Positions 18,035-25,815 of a DNA stretch of 34,441 bases are shown here, in pieces. The notes under the pieces are model-generated. The model was not told the origin of the DNA, did not search any database, and saw nothing but the letters and a program-made list of their open reading frames with translations. Each line of letters opens with the position of its first letter. Position 1 is the stretch's first letter. The stretch spans positions 1 to 34,441 of the forward strand of contig CAJXYE010000054.1 of NCBI GenBank assembly GCA_913063325.1. The letters run 5' to 3'. The position numbers and the translations under genes are program-made. The stretch is from an uncultured Colwellia sp. Its GTDB lineage: Bacteria > Pseudomonadota > Gammaproteobacteria > Enterobacterales > Alteromonadaceae.

Positions 18035-19357
18035 TTAGAAATCCATAACTGATTCATCAATACCATATAAACTATAAGGGAGGTCGATGCCCTTAAGTGT
18101 TAGCTGGTTATGAAATACGGGTATAACTCCTGTGGCTTGATAACAGCCGATTATATTTCCTTGCTCATCTTTATCTTCACGATGAAAAGTAAATATTTCC
18201 GACATGGTAATAACATCGCCTTCCATGCCGGTTACTTCTTGAATGCTGGTAATGCGTCGACAGCCATCTTCTTGACGTTGTAACTGCACCACCACATCAA
18301 TAGCTGAAGATATTTGCGCTCTAAGGTTGTGGATAGGCATATCGAAGCCACCCATACAAATCATATTTTCTAAACGACCGAGTGCGTCCCTTGGTGTGTT
18401 AGCATGCAAAGTAGTTAATGAACCTTCATGGCCGGTATTCATTGCTGCTAGCATATCTATTGCCTCTGCGCCCCTAACTTCACCAATAACAATACGATCC
18501 GGGCGCATTCTTAAACAGTTTTTGACCAGATCACGTTGTGATATTTCACCTTTACCTTCGATATTGGCTGGACGAGTTTCTAAACGCACTGTATGAGGCT
18601 GCTGTAGCTGCAATTCTGCTGAATCTTCTATGGTGATAATGCGTTCATCTTCAGGAATGTAACTAGATAAAATATTGAGCAGGGTGGTTTTTCCACTACC
18701 GGTTCCTCCTGAAATCAATACATTTAGTTTGCCAGTAACAACCGCTTTTATTAACTGGCCCATTTCACAACTCATCGAGCCATAATCAATCAATTGCTCG
18801 GCTGATAGTTTATCAACAGTAAAGCGCCGAATAGATAATGACGGACCATCAAGGGCTAAAGGCGGGATAATGGCGTTAACCCGACTACCATCTTTCAAAC
18901 GGGCATCTACCATAGGTGAGGACTCATCAATTCTTCGACCGACATTCGAAACAATACGATCAATAATATTGAGTAAATGTTTGTCATCGTAGAATTGCAC
19001 GGCAACTTTTTCTAATTTACCACTGCGCTCGACATAAATACTGTCATAACGATTCACTAAAATATCAGCAATCGTTGGGTCTTCTAATAGGGTTTCTAAG
19101 GGGCCGAGTCCTAAAATCTCATCGATAATTAGTTTAATTAATATCTGGCGAATATTTAAGCTTAAAGGTCTGGGTAACTCATTGATTAAACTGCAACATA
19201 AATCAGTGATTTGTGCCTTAGCCATTTTACTTTCCATGGTTTCTAACACGGACAAGTCCAGCAAGGTTAATATCTTGCCAAATATCTCCTGCTTAGTTTG
19301 CATATCCTCATCACTTAAGATGCTAAAGGGGTCATCATTTTTTTTATCAAACAACAT
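18035..19357 (-). CDS. tadA: Tad pilus assembly ATPase TadA (secretion ATPase, CpaF family)
   Basis: This 440-residue cytosolic hexameric ATPase powers pilus assembly, and in Tad systems retraction too. Motifs: N-terminal GLGPLETLLEDPTIADILVN, Walker A GGTGSGKTT (about 217-225), Asp box IITIEDSAELQL, Walker B PDRIVIGEVRGAEA and His box GHEGSLTTLHANTPRDALGR. I start it at the ATG at 19357, not at the TTG five codons upstream, because GGGAGA lies seven bases before this ATG. The start is then four bases after the tadZ stop. The sequence is full length. Confidence 0.96.
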   Translation of the reverse strand: MLFDKKNDDPFSILSDEDMQTKQEIFGKILTLLDLSVLETMESKMAKAQITDLCCSLINELPRPLSLNIRQILIKLIIDEILGLGPLETLLEDPTIADILVNRYDSIYVERSGKLEKVAVQFYDDKHLLNIIDRIVSNVGRRIDESSPMVDARLKDGSRVNAIIPPLALDGPSLSIRRFTVDKLSAEQLIDYGSMSCEMGQLIKAVVTGKLNVLISGGTGSGKTTLLNILSSYIPEDERIITIEDSAELQLQQPHTVRLETRPANIEGKGEISQRDLVKNCLRMRPDRIVIGEVRGAEAIDMLAAMNTGHEGSLTTLHANTPRDALGRLENMICMGGFDMPIHNLRAQISSAIDVVVQLQRQEDGCRRITSIQEVTGMEGDVITMSEIFTFHREDKDEQGNIIGCYQATGVIPVFHNQLTLKGIDLPYSLYGIDESVMDF

Positions 19358-19361
19358 CTTA

Positions 19362-20600
19362 TTATCTCCCAAAAAGCTTACTGAAAAATCCGGTTTTCTC
19401 TATGACAACGTCAATTGGAAATACTTGTTCTATGATGGAACAAATCTCTTTATGGATAACTTTATTTTCTGATAACTTCGCTAATGGCGAGCCTAAGTCT
19501 GTGCAAGAGCTCGCTAGCTGATAATTATTGCTGACATAAAAAACGTCGTTTATATTTAAGACTTTTTTAATATCATCAATACCAATATTGGCAACTTTTT
19601 TAGAATGGCGATTGACAATTATCTTGATAGAATTTTTACTAATGCCCATGTTGTCAATCAGCTGTTGAATAAGTGCTTTTGCTTCCCTTAAGCTGACAAT
19701 GTTTTGTTGAACCACTATAAGAATTTGGCTAGAGAGTAGTAATAAAGGTAAGGTGAGCATGTCTAAACCACGAGATAAATCGACTAATACTAAGTCATGA
19801 TTCAACTTTATTTTCCACGCCAGTTGTTCTAAGTGATCAAAGTTTTTATTTTGTTCACTATCGAGTTGAGCATAGGCTTTACTGGCGAGTAAACTCAAAT
19901 TCTTGCGTTTAGTCATCATTGACTTTATCGCTAGATCATCAAGTTTATCAATTTCATTTAGCGCATCAGTTAAAAAGTAACTTGCTTCTAGGTTAAGAGC
20001 ATCTGCAAGTGAGCCATAATGAAGATCTGCATCAATTAATGCTATTTCATCTTGACAAAGATCGGCGCTAATTTCTCCCAAACAACCGGTAATAAAGCTT
20101 GCCCCTGAACCAGACTTGCCATTAATGATGCTAATGATGGGAGCTACTTTTTTTTGCTTCAAGAGTTCATTGCCACAAGCGGTCAAGATCTTAAAGAGCT
20201 CCTGCTCAATATCTTTTAAAGGAATAATGTCTTGCACATGGTAATGCATCGCCACTCTGATCACTTCAGCTGAAATATCATTACCCAAAAGTAAGGTTGG
20301 CATTTTTTCATTAGCCAATTTTTCGATGACTGTTTTGTTGGAATTTTTTTCTTTGTCTACGGCTAAGATAACCAAGTCATATTGACTAAATTGTTTAGGT
20401 GTTTTTTCGCTAAACTCAAAATGTAAATTGTGTATCAGGAAAAACTGGCTAGACAAGGCAAGTTGAACATCATATGCCTTACAAATAACCAATACATTCA
20501 GGTGAACAGGCAAGCTTTGTTTCTCTTTAACAGAGCTATCCATAGGAACATGTCTTCCGTCTGGCATATCAACAACATTATTAGTGCCTTTACTATTCAT
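19362..20600 (-). CDS. tadZ: TadZ/CpaE-type pilus localisation protein (ParA/MinD-like with receiver-like N-terminus)
   Basis: This 412-residue protein has an N-terminal receiver-like fold (about 33-145) and a ParA/MinD-like domain (about 153-400). Known TadZ/CpaE proteins mark the pole or site where the Tad machine is built. The nucleotide loop reads NGKSGSGAS (residues 160-168): the signature lysine of the deviant Walker A is present (Lys162), but the usual P-loop lysine is replaced by Ala167. IALIDADLHYGSLADAL matches the A' motif. ATP hydrolysis is therefore doubtful. The ribosome site is AAGGAAGAG. It is followed closely by tadA. Confidence 0.92.
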   Translation of the reverse strand: MNSKGTNNVVDMPDGRHVPMDSSVKEKQSLPVHLNVLVICKAYDVQLALSSQFFLIHNLHFEFSEKTPKQFSQYDLVILAVDKEKNSNKTVIEKLANEKMPTLLLGNDISAEVIRVAMHYHVQDIIPLKDIEQELFKILTACGNELLKQKKVAPIISIINGKSGSGASFITGCLGEISADLCQDEIALIDADLHYGSLADALNLEASYFLTDALNEIDKLDDLAIKSMMTKRKNLSLLASKAYAQLDSEQNKNFDHLEQLAWKIKLNHDLVLVDLSRGLDMLTLPLLLLSSQILIVVQQNIVSLREAKALIQQLIDNMGISKNSIKIIVNRHSKKVANIGIDDIKKVLNINDVFYVSNNYQLASSCTDLGSPLAKLSENKVIHKEICSIIEQVFPIDVVIEKTGFFSKLFGR

Positions 20601-20676
20601 AGCTCTTCCTTAGTTTGTTAACGGATAACCCTGTGCCTTTAGTTGGCTCGTTTACTCGCTCTAACAGTGCCAAGTA

Positions 20677-21189
20677 TTAAGTATTTGGCAAACAGGAGGT
20701 ATATTTTGTTCGTGTTACACCTAGGCTTTCTCTAGGTAGGGTAGTTGAAAAACTAGGAGAATTTAGTGTCATAAATAGCCCAGGTATAATCAATTGATGT
20801 TGATAATTAATTATTTCAGCTCTGATTAAATCGATATCATCAACATTATCGCTATCAACAATCTGTGTGCCGTTTAGTTGTAAATAGCTTATTTTCAAAT
20901 TTGCTATGCCTAACTCTGGTGCCATAGGTACGTTGTTAAAAAGCGCTGCTTCAGCCATAGGATCGAAAGCCGATACCGAGCCATGATCAAAATGACAAAC
21001 TGTCGCTAGGCGAGCGCCGCGTCTTGACGCTTCTGTTAGCACATTCCAAACAAAAAATAACCGGCCCACTTCAAGTACCGCAAATAACAATAAAAAAAAT
21101 ACTGCACCAACAATGGCAAACTCAACGGTATAAACACCCTGTTGCTTATGCCTAGTTTTACTCCATAATTTATTCCGTAGCTTATTCAT
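20677..21189 (-). CDS. tadF: TadE/TadF-family pseudopilin (second of two)
   Basis: This 170-residue minor pseudopilin has an N-terminal basic leader and the prepilin-like motif G-VYTVEFA, followed by a hydrophobic helix (about 23-45). The TadE-family segment LLFAVLEVGRLFFVWNVLTEASRRGARLA continues from it. The periplasmic remainder has two cysteines (one in ATVCHF, one in SCLPNT at the C-terminus) that could pair. TadV would remove the leader. The ATG overlaps the stop of the preceding TadE-like gene as ATGA, a sign of coupled translation. I call it TadF-like by position; TadE and TadF are hard to separate by sequence. Confidence 0.82.
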   Translation of the reverse strand: MNKLRNKLWSKTRHKQQGVYTVEFAIVGAVFFLLLFAVLEVGRLFFVWNVLTEASRRGARLATVCHFDHGSVSAFDPMAEAALFNNVPMAPELGIANLKISYLQLNGTQIVDSDNVDDIDLIRAEIINYQHQLIIPGLFMTLNSPSFSTTLPRESLGVTRTKYTSCLPNT

Positions 21190-21662
21190 AGCGCCCTCAT
21201 GGTATAAGTGGAAACCATAGGGAAGCTTAAGTCGATATCATTACCTAAACCAAAAGTCGTCAAAGAGTCAGAAAATATCGGTTGCCAATCGTAAGTCACG
21301 GTTATGGTGATAAAGTCGCCGCTAACATTGAAGCTGATATCATCATCTTGTAGGTTAGGCAGTAATACAGTCGAACTAGTGCTTTGTCCATATCGAATCA
21401 ACCGCTTAACATCAAGAGCAACAGTATCTTTAATATTGATAAGATCAGTATCACCTGGCTTAGCGTTAGTCGTTAAATAGCGGCTCGCATCTCTTACGGT
21501 TTTATTGAGTGCATTATATTGAAACATTAATCGACCAAATTCGGCACAGGCAAAAATTAGCACTAATAAAAAGGGTAATACCATAGTAAATTCTATGGCG
21601 GCTAAACCTTTTTGTTTAGCAATGTTTCTTGTGCTCTTTAGATTAGAGTTGATAGTTCTCAT
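21186..21662 (-). CDS. tadE: TadE-family pseudopilin (first of two)
   Basis: This 158-residue protein has a basic leader ending in KQKG, then LAAIEFTMVLPFLLVLIF, so the prepilin cleavage pattern G|xxxxEF is present, and then the TadE signature FACAEFGRLMFQYNALNKTVRDASRYL. Known TadE-type pseudopilins are processed by TadV and are required for Flp pilus assembly. AGGGG six bases before the ATG is the ribosome site. It lies nine bases after tadG and overlaps the next pseudopilin gene by four bases. Confidence 0.85.
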   Translation of the reverse strand: MRTINSNLKSTRNIAKQKGLAAIEFTMVLPFLLVLIFACAEFGRLMFQYNALNKTVRDASRYLTTNAKPGDTDLINIKDTVALDVKRLIRYGQSTSSTVLLPNLQDDDISFNVSGDFITITVTYDWQPIFSDSLTTFGLGNDIDLSFPMVSTYTMRAL

Positions 21663-21671
21663 ACTATACCC

Positions 21672-23018
21672 CTAAGAATCCGTACTGCCAGGCACATGAT
21701 ATAACACCATTTTATAAGGCCCGGGAGTATCCACGGGCTCTAAAGTTGCATCACCACCACCAGAACAATCGTAAAGGAACTCGCCGATTACAAAGGATTC
21801 TTGTCCTTTATTTTCAACTTCTTGAGTTAGGAAAAAACAACCGACACCTAAAAAATCAAGATTGTTAGCACCGTTGCTTTCACCCTCACATTTGCTAATA
21901 ACTACATTCATAATTCGTCGCCCCGGCGATGCTGGAGACCCGAAACTAAAATTATCCTCTCCTGGTGGGGGCGCGCTTAAATCCAATGTTGGTACGGTAC
22001 AACTTGGTAAACTTTTTTCATTGTCCGTTTTATACCATGCTGCTCGGTATGCTTTAGTTGTAAATGCTTCAGCTAAAGCATCCGCACTTATCAAACCATC
22101 TACTTCAATGTCATCAATTTCAATTTGTTGCCCCTGACAAATATTTTCATCTCTTGGGTGTTCGTCAGAGTTAACTGGCCCGTTCCATTTCCCTAAGCGA
22201 GTATTTAGTCCTTGAGCCACCGGGCCGACGTTATTACCAGGCTCAGTGGGCACAGATTCATTATTCTCACTATCATCAAAGCAAGTTTTTACAATATTGT
22301 CTTCACCCGCCATAGCAGTACGAATATCAGCAGCGCCAGAATTATTTTCTAAACGAATTAACTGAAAGTTACCTGCGCCAATCGCTGATTCTGTATTGGA
22401 GCCAATCTTCATCAAATATAATTTATTATGTTCAAAGCCAAAGGGCGCCTCAGTGCCCGTGCCACAAACTGCCATCGGCACTAAGTTGGTGAAACAATTT
22501 TTGACGGCAGTACTTGGGCCAGCCATGGCAGTAGCCGAGATTTTTTTATTAAAATTAAAAACATTGGCGAGGAAGTTATCTAGAGTCAGTTGCTTAAGCG
22601 ATATTTTGATAAATTGAGCATCGACACTGAGATCGGTAATTGCGATAAAGGGATCTGCTAATTCTGAGTACTCAAAGGATAATACCGCCGTAGTGCTATC
22701 ATCTATATCAGAGAAATCAATAGCGCGGGATAACTCTCCCTGATCGGTATGTGCAAGGTTGACTTGCATTAATGCTATTGCCGCAGTTTCTGCTTCAGCC
22801 CGTGTTGCGCCATCATCTAATTCTTTTGCCGCATGTAAGGCACTCGCATCAACCAAGTTCTGTAAGCGACCTTTGTTTAATAATAAATGACCACCATCTA
22901 ATGCCAAAGATGCCAAGGTTATTAAAGCCAATAAACTGATGACAAATAATACCAAGACATTACCGCTTTGAAGGCGTTTGCCTTTGGTTTGATTCAATAC
23001 GCCGCGAATAATTAGCAT
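21672..23018 (-). CDS. tadG: TadG-like pilus assembly protein
   Basis: This 448-residue protein starts with the TadG N-terminal pattern (SGNVLVLFVISLLALITLASLALDGGHLLLNKGRLQNLVDASALHAA), a membrane anchor without the Glu5 of true pilins. A large periplasmic part follows, rich in Asp, Asn, Gly and cysteines. It resembles the shorter gammaproteobacterial TadG proteins; I see no clear von Willebrand A domain (no MIDAS DxSxS), which longer TadG proteins carry. Role in known systems: assembly or anchoring of the pilus at the envelope. It lies between the small lipoprotein gene (10-bp gap) and the TadE gene. Confidence 0.83.
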   Translation of the reverse strand: MLIIRGVLNQTKGKRLQSGNVLVLFVISLLALITLASLALDGGHLLLNKGRLQNLVDASALHAAKELDDGATRAEAETAAIALMQVNLAHTDQGELSRAIDFSDIDDSTTAVLSFEYSELADPFIAITDLSVDAQFIKISLKQLTLDNFLANVFNFNKKISATAMAGPSTAVKNCFTNLVPMAVCGTGTEAPFGFEHNKLYLMKIGSNTESAIGAGNFQLIRLENNSGAADIRTAMAGEDNIVKTCFDDSENNESVPTEPGNNVGPVAQGLNTRLGKWNGPVNSDEHPRDENICQGQQIEIDDIEVDGLISADALAEAFTTKAYRAAWYKTDNEKSLPSCTVPTLDLSAPPPGEDNFSFGSPASPGRRIMNVVISKCEGESNGANNLDFLGVGCFFLTQEVENKGQESFVIGEFLYDCSGGGDATLEPVDTPGPYKMVLYHVPGSTDS

Positions 23019-23028
23019 GATCTTCAGC

Positions 23029-23295
23029 CTACTTGCCGGTCTGTGTCATTTGACGAGACTCTTTCATGTTATAAACACTGCGTTGATATTTCTTAACAAC
23101 ATTTTTGCCATAGTTACCATCTAAGGTGGCAATGATGCCGTCATTTAATTCAGGGGCATTTATATCAAGTATTTGCACTTGTTTAATTTGCGCATTCGAT
23201 AACGCTAACTGGTAACTGGGTTGCTCGGCACAGCCCAATACCAGTAGACTTGATATGACTAACAACGATTTTTTCATTAAGTTAGTTGTTTTCAT
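23029..23295 (-). CDS. Small lipoprotein of the Tad locus, unknown family
   Basis: This 88-residue protein has a signal sequence and lipobox VLGC (Cys22, LLVLGCAEQPS), so it should be lipidated. The mature part is only about 66 residues, polar, with no domain I recognise. It sits between the rcpA secretin and tadG. Some Tad loci carry a small periplasmic or outer-membrane protein in this neighbourhood (RcpB or pilotin-like), so a secretin-assisting role is a reasonable inference, but similarity is not visible. A strong AAGGAG precedes ATG 23295. A second ATG at 23277 is possible. Confidence 0.75.
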   Translation of the reverse strand: MKTTNLMKKSLLVISSLLVLGCAEQPSYQLALSNAQIKQVQILDINAPELNDGIIATLDGNYGKNVVKKYQRSVYNMKESRQMTQTGK

Positions 23296-23355
23296 TATGA
23301 ACTCCTTAACTTTACTGGATTGGTTGAAGTTGGTTTAAGCTAGCTTTAGTCAGTA

Positions 23356-24882
23356 TTACTCGGATTTAGTCGGTTTTAATTGGTGACCATATCGCTGATT
23401 AGTGCCACCATCATTGGTTAAAATAGCACTGTTATTTGTGGCTGCTTGATTAGGTGACGTGGTCGATTCTGGTGTCTCTTGGCGGGTCATTGTACCCAAT
23501 AGGTAAAACTCTAAGTCTGATACCGGCACAAAACCATCGGTGGGTAAAGCAATACCTTTTTTATTAAAAGGTCTGACTAATCTAGGGGTCACCATAATAA
23601 CTAGCTCTGTTTGACCACTAACATATTCATGGCTGCTAAATAATTGTCCCAAAATAGGTAAATCACCTAAGCCAGGTAACTTATTGACGCTATCACGCAA
23701 GGAATCGCTTAATAAACCGCCAATAGCAATAGTTTGGCCATCAGCAAGCTCTACTGTGGTTTCAGCGGTTCTTTTAACAATAGAGGGTACAACTAAGGTT
23801 GATGATGAGCCTGTTGGAGTAACACCAACACCATGAGAGTTGCTGAGTTCACTGACTAGCACTTTTAAGTTAAGATTTATTTTTCCTGAATCTAATATAG
23901 TTGGTACAAAACTAACGCCAACGCCGAAGTCTTTAAATTGCACTGTGGTGCCATCTTCACTGGGGACAGGCACGGGAAATTCACCACCGGCTAAAAACTC
24001 AGCTTTTTGGCCACTTAACGCGGTAATATTTGGCTCAGCCAGTATTTTGGCTAAACCGTTTTGTTTAGCAATATCTAAGGCAAAATTAAACTGCATCTCC
24101 CCTTTAATTAAAGAGCCAAAAAAGCCACTACTAATGCCAGCAGCCGTACCTGCGCCAATGCCGTTAACAATACCTCCGGTGCCGTCTGAGCCATTAAAGG
24201 TTATCGCCACTTTAGAATCAAACTTACGTGAAATCTCAGTACTTACTTCGGCAACTGTAACTTCAAGCATCACTTGATGGCCGCCACCAATAGAAATCAT
24301 ATTAAGCACATTACTTCGGGATTTTCCGACAGATGCTGCATTGGCATAACCTCGAGCTAATTCAACCGCTATATTCATTTTTGCCAATGACGATGATTGG
24401 CCACTTAATACTAGCTGCCCTTGTGATGTTTCTACGCCAATATCTTCACCCGGTAGGTAATGAAATAAACGCTGGCGTAAGCCATTTAAATCATGGGTTA
24501 CTTCAAGGTTGATAACATCAATTAATTTATCTTCCTCATCCCAAACCATGATGTTGGTGGTGCCTAATTTTTTACCGACAATGTAGAGCTCTTTAGCACG
24601 TAATATTAAAATATCAGCAATTTTGTCATTACCCACTGATACTCGGCTAACAGTTTGTTTCATGGTTAAATTTCTAGATTTAAAAATAGGTACTTTGAAT
24701 TCGCCATCCATTAAGTTTGTTGGTCCGCCTGCTAGCACCGTAGAGCTAATGAACATTGACATTATTACCAACATGGCAAAGCTTAATAATGCACAGCGCA
24801 TTATTAGCTCGCGCGATAAGACATTGAACTTAGTTATCGTGGTTAAATTAATTTTTAAACCTTTCATGACTTTATCCTTCAT
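23356..24882 (-). CDS. rcpA: Tad pilus outer-membrane secretin RcpA/CpaC
   Basis: This protein of about 508 residues forms the outer-membrane pore for the Flp pilus. After a long signal sequence it has the pilus/BON-type N-domain (FKSRNLTMKQTVSRVSVGNDKIADILIL, then VDVINLEVTHDLNGLRQRL) and the C-terminal secretin domain with VELADGQTIAIGGLLSDSL, KLPGLGDLPILGQLFSS and ELVIMVTPRLVRP. Three in-frame starts compete: TTG 24924, ATG 24882 and ATG 24867. Each ATG has its own AAGGATA ribosome site, and the 15-base units are near duplicates. I chose 24882. It lies 60 bp downstream of rcpC. Confidence 0.94.
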   Translation of the reverse strand: MKDKVMKGLKINLTTITKFNVLSRELIMRCALLSFAMLVIMSMFISSTVLAGGPTNLMDGEFKVPIFKSRNLTMKQTVSRVSVGNDKIADILILRAKELYIVGKKLGTTNIMVWDEEDKLIDVINLEVTHDLNGLRQRLFHYLPGEDIGVETSQGQLVLSGQSSSLAKMNIAVELARGYANAASVGKSRSNVLNMISIGGGHQVMLEVTVAEVSTEISRKFDSKVAITFNGSDGTGGIVNGIGAGTAAGISSGFFGSLIKGEMQFNFALDIAKQNGLAKILAEPNITALSGQKAEFLAGGEFPVPVPSEDGTTVQFKDFGVGVSFVPTILDSGKINLNLKVLVSELSNSHGVGVTPTGSSSTLVVPSIVKRTAETTVELADGQTIAIGGLLSDSLRDSVNKLPGLGDLPILGQLFSSHEYVSGQTELVIMVTPRLVRPFNKKGIALPTDGFVPVSDLEFYLLGTMTRQETPESTTSPNQAATNNSAILTNDGGTNQRYGHQLKPTKSE

Positions 24883-24942
24883 GACAGTATCCTTATTCGC
24901 TCTAGCGCCTAAATAATTAGGCAACTAACGATTAAATGGCAA

Positions 24943-25770
24943 TTAAATATCTACTTGCACGGTTTGTAATCTAACACCTCTAATTAACTCTACTTTCTGG
25001 CGCTGGCTTGGTTTAGGTAAAATTTTAGCGGCCGGCTTGGCTGTTGCATCGACTATTAGCTCAGGCATGACGGCTGGCTCTACCGCTTTTTCCTCTGTTG
25101 TTTCTTCACTGACAATGAGTACAGCGTCATCATCTACAGGATTACGCAAAGCGAGCTGTAAATAACCATTTCTGCGAGCACTCATTAATATCTCGGCTTG
25201 AATTAAATCAACCTCAACGGTAATAGCTCGAACGAGTTGTGGCTTGTTTTCGCCACTGGCGGCTCTTTGGTCAACGGCTAAAATATTAATATTAGAAAGA
25301 ATGACTTCGGTCGTAGGTTGACCGCTTTGCTGGTAAGTATTAAGAATATCCACTCTGTTACCGGGTAATAGAAAACCAGCAACACCAACAACGTCATTAA
25401 CTCGAATAGTTACTGCACGCATATTTTTACCAATCAGACTGGCTAAGTAACTACCATCACCTTGTTCAGCCAAACGCTCTTGTCTGACAATATCGCCAAT
25501 ATAGAATTGGTTTTTAGCCACTTTACCTATGACACCTTCTAAGCTATTCATTGCTTTTTCAGGCGCCATAGATTTTGGAAATACTGATAACTTGACATGT
25601 TTAGCCTCTAAAATAGTGCCTGTTGGGATTTTTATAGTAGTGACAACAATTGATACTTGCTCTTCAGTGAGGTCTTGTTTGTTATCATTAAGCCAGTTTT
25701 TGGCGATAAAGACTGCGCCAACCCCAAAAACCACTGACATGAGGATAAAGACCATAGTATTTTTATTCAT
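24943..25770 (-). CDS. rcpC: Tad pilus assembly protein RcpC/CpaB
   Basis: This 275-residue protein has an N-terminal membrane anchor (residues 6-26), a SAF domain (about 43-105, VVTTIKIPTGTILEAKHV) and the RcpC/CpaB core (GKNMRAVTIRVNDVVGVAGF, LLPGNRVDILNTYQ). A Pro/Ala/Glu-rich stretch near 225-255 precedes the C-terminus. Known members sit in the periplasm with the secretin and may contact peptidoglycan and gate the channel. AAGGAG seven bases before the ATG is the ribosome site. Its upstream 16 bases are identical to those before the small lipoprotein gene. Confidence 0.93.
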   Translation of the reverse strand: MNKNTMVFILMSVVFGVGAVFIAKNWLNDNKQDLTEEQVSIVVTTIKIPTGTILEAKHVKLSVFPKSMAPEKAMNSLEGVIGKVAKNQFYIGDIVRQERLAEQGDGSYLASLIGKNMRAVTIRVNDVVGVAGFLLPGNRVDILNTYQQSGQPTTEVILSNINILAVDQRAASGENKPQLVRAITVEVDLIQAEILMSARRNGYLQLALRNPVDDDAVLIVSEETTEEKAVEPAVMPELIVDATAKPAAKILPKPSQRQKVELIRGVRLQTVQVDI

Positions 25771-25815
25771 TATTCACTCCTTAACTTTACTTAAGTTAAC
25801 TTAGCTTAACAGGGC

